A DNA stretch of 44,014 bases. Source: Spirochaetota bacterium. GTDB lineage: Bacteria; Spirochaetota; UBA4802; JAFGJZ01. Below the pieces are notes generated by a model that saw only the letters and a list, made by a program, of their open reading frames with translations, was not told where the DNA came from and searched no databases. This document shows positions 43,579-44,014 of this stretch, piece by piece. The number at the start of each line of letters is the position of its first letter. Within the stretch, counting starts at the first letter, position 1. Position numbers and translations under genes: made by a program. The stretch lies in NCBI GenBank assembly GCA_029554345.1, contig JAKPJF010000159.1:1-44014 (forward strand), given 5' to 3'.

Positions 43579-43690
43579 CGATGACTTATATTTCGAAAAA
43601 AACAAGCATTTTTTTGCAAGTTTTATGTTTTCGAAGATTTTGTCTCTCATGTACTTCGCAACTCCTGATAAATTCAGGAGATAAAATGCT

Positions 43691-43873
43691 CAATCATATA
43701 ATTTCAAAGAACAATAGAGTTTGAAACGACATTTACATGAAAGATTTTCTGAGAAAGAAACACAACAATCATATAATTTCAAAGAACAATAGAGTTTGAA
43801 ACTTATATATTCGAGCCATTTCTCATGTCTATCCGTCAATCATATAATTTCAAAGAACAATAGAGTTTGAAAC
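43691..43873 (-). CRISPR. Short CRISPR array, three 37-bp repeats and two spacers
   Basis: Three identical 37-bp repeats lie at 43691-43727, 43766-43802 and 43837-43873. On the plus strand they begin CAATCATATAATTTCAAAG and end CAATAGAGTTTGAAAC. Spacers are 38 nt (43728-43765) and 34 nt (43803-43836). Type II guide RNAs carry the repeat in the GTTTC orientation 3' of the spacer, which here is the minus strand, in agreement with the minus-strand anti-repeat. The array is therefore transcribed toward cas4, and the leader side should be to the right of 43873. A 7-bp hairpin (CTCCTGA/TCAGGAG, 43662-43680) just past the array could help end the pre-crRNA. Confidence 0.95.
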
Positions 43874-44014
43874 ATTTCCACAAAATAAATACCCGTTTTT
43901 TTAGGGTTACCACTTTTTGGATAAACTGTTCCGTTTTTTGCCTTCCAATAATAAGTTCCAGAATAAGTTCCAGGAAACTTTTTATCCTGCAATATAAGTC
44001 TAGTTTAGAAGTGG
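43874..44014. other. Probable leader side of the array (window edge)
   Basis: No further repeat is present to the window end. The region is AT-rich with three plus-strand T runs. It contains a perfect tandem 12-bp repeat, AATAAGTTCCAG, at 43950-43961 and 43962-43973. If the array is read on the minus strand, its leader and promoter belong here. A 51-codon minus-strand frame crosses it (see findings). Confidence 0.4.

Noticed and set aside
43624-43650. A second anti-repeat (scaRNA-like) near the array
   Set aside because: GTTTTCGAAGATTTTGTC resembles the repeat only loosely, with gaps, and offers far fewer pairs than the site at 43553-43572.
43503-43724. Plus-strand 73-codon open frame between cas4 and the array
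   Set aside because: It overlaps the predicted tracrRNA and the first CRISPR repeat and has no family features; the anti-repeat explains this DNA better.

Overview
The window is 44 kb of a low-GC genome. It comes from a diderm bacterium: it encodes a LolA-like carrier, beta-barrel-like outer-membrane proteins and lipoproteins. It is probably flagellated or chemotactic, with a methyl-accepting receptor, a PilZ protein and a DUF115/MptE (Maf-like) protein. The combination of HDOD proteins, DUF115, PilZ, topA next to a xer recombinase and a Borrelia-like sigma-cascade signal suggests the Spirochaetota or a related deep diderm lineage. There is no rRNA here to settle this, so the assignment is an inference.

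Layout. 1-1011: a partial exported protein and a tRNA operon on the minus strand (Ser-TGA, Ser-GCT, a small membrane protein gene, Arg-ACG, terminator). 1199-4644: a lone glycosyltransferase, then rpmF-rnc-Nudix-STAS. 4667-8525: a degenerate ABC ATPase coupled to an exported TPR protein, an AMMECR1 protein, and a divergent COG0731 radical SAM enzyme. 8622-12535: a cytoplasmic chemoreceptor fused to an [FeFe]-hydrogenase-type sensor domain, and a receiver-HD protein. 12558-18295: xer-topA, a sensor-like membrane protein, a PAS histidine kinase, and a group-2 sigma-70 factor with a sigma-54-type promoter. 18448-25519: one long, overlapping minus-strand operon (LolA, outer-membrane protein, ComEC-like, GHKL-HDOD, DUF115, Hsp33). 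25624-35691: envelope genes, a MacB/LolD-type ABC pair, PilZ, mfd with a duplicated SurA-like lipoprotein, and an RseC-like protein.

35649-37018 is a distinct GC-rich patch. It holds two copies of a mosaic repeat built from short triloop hairpins, and between them lies a gene for a small heptad-repeat coiled-coil membrane protein. At one homologous site the two copies carry hairpins with different stem sequences but the same 7-bp-plus-triloop architecture.

37288-43873 is a complete type II-B CRISPR-Cas locus: cas9 (1453 aa, Francisella-type), cas1, cas2, cas4, a predicted minus-strand tracrRNA and a three-repeat array. The crRNA-like orientation of the repeat (GTTTC start) and the anti-repeat both lie on the minus strand, so array and tracrRNA run against the cas operon. 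Cas9 with tracrRNA and crRNA would form the interference complex; Cas1, Cas2 and Cas4 would acquire spacers.
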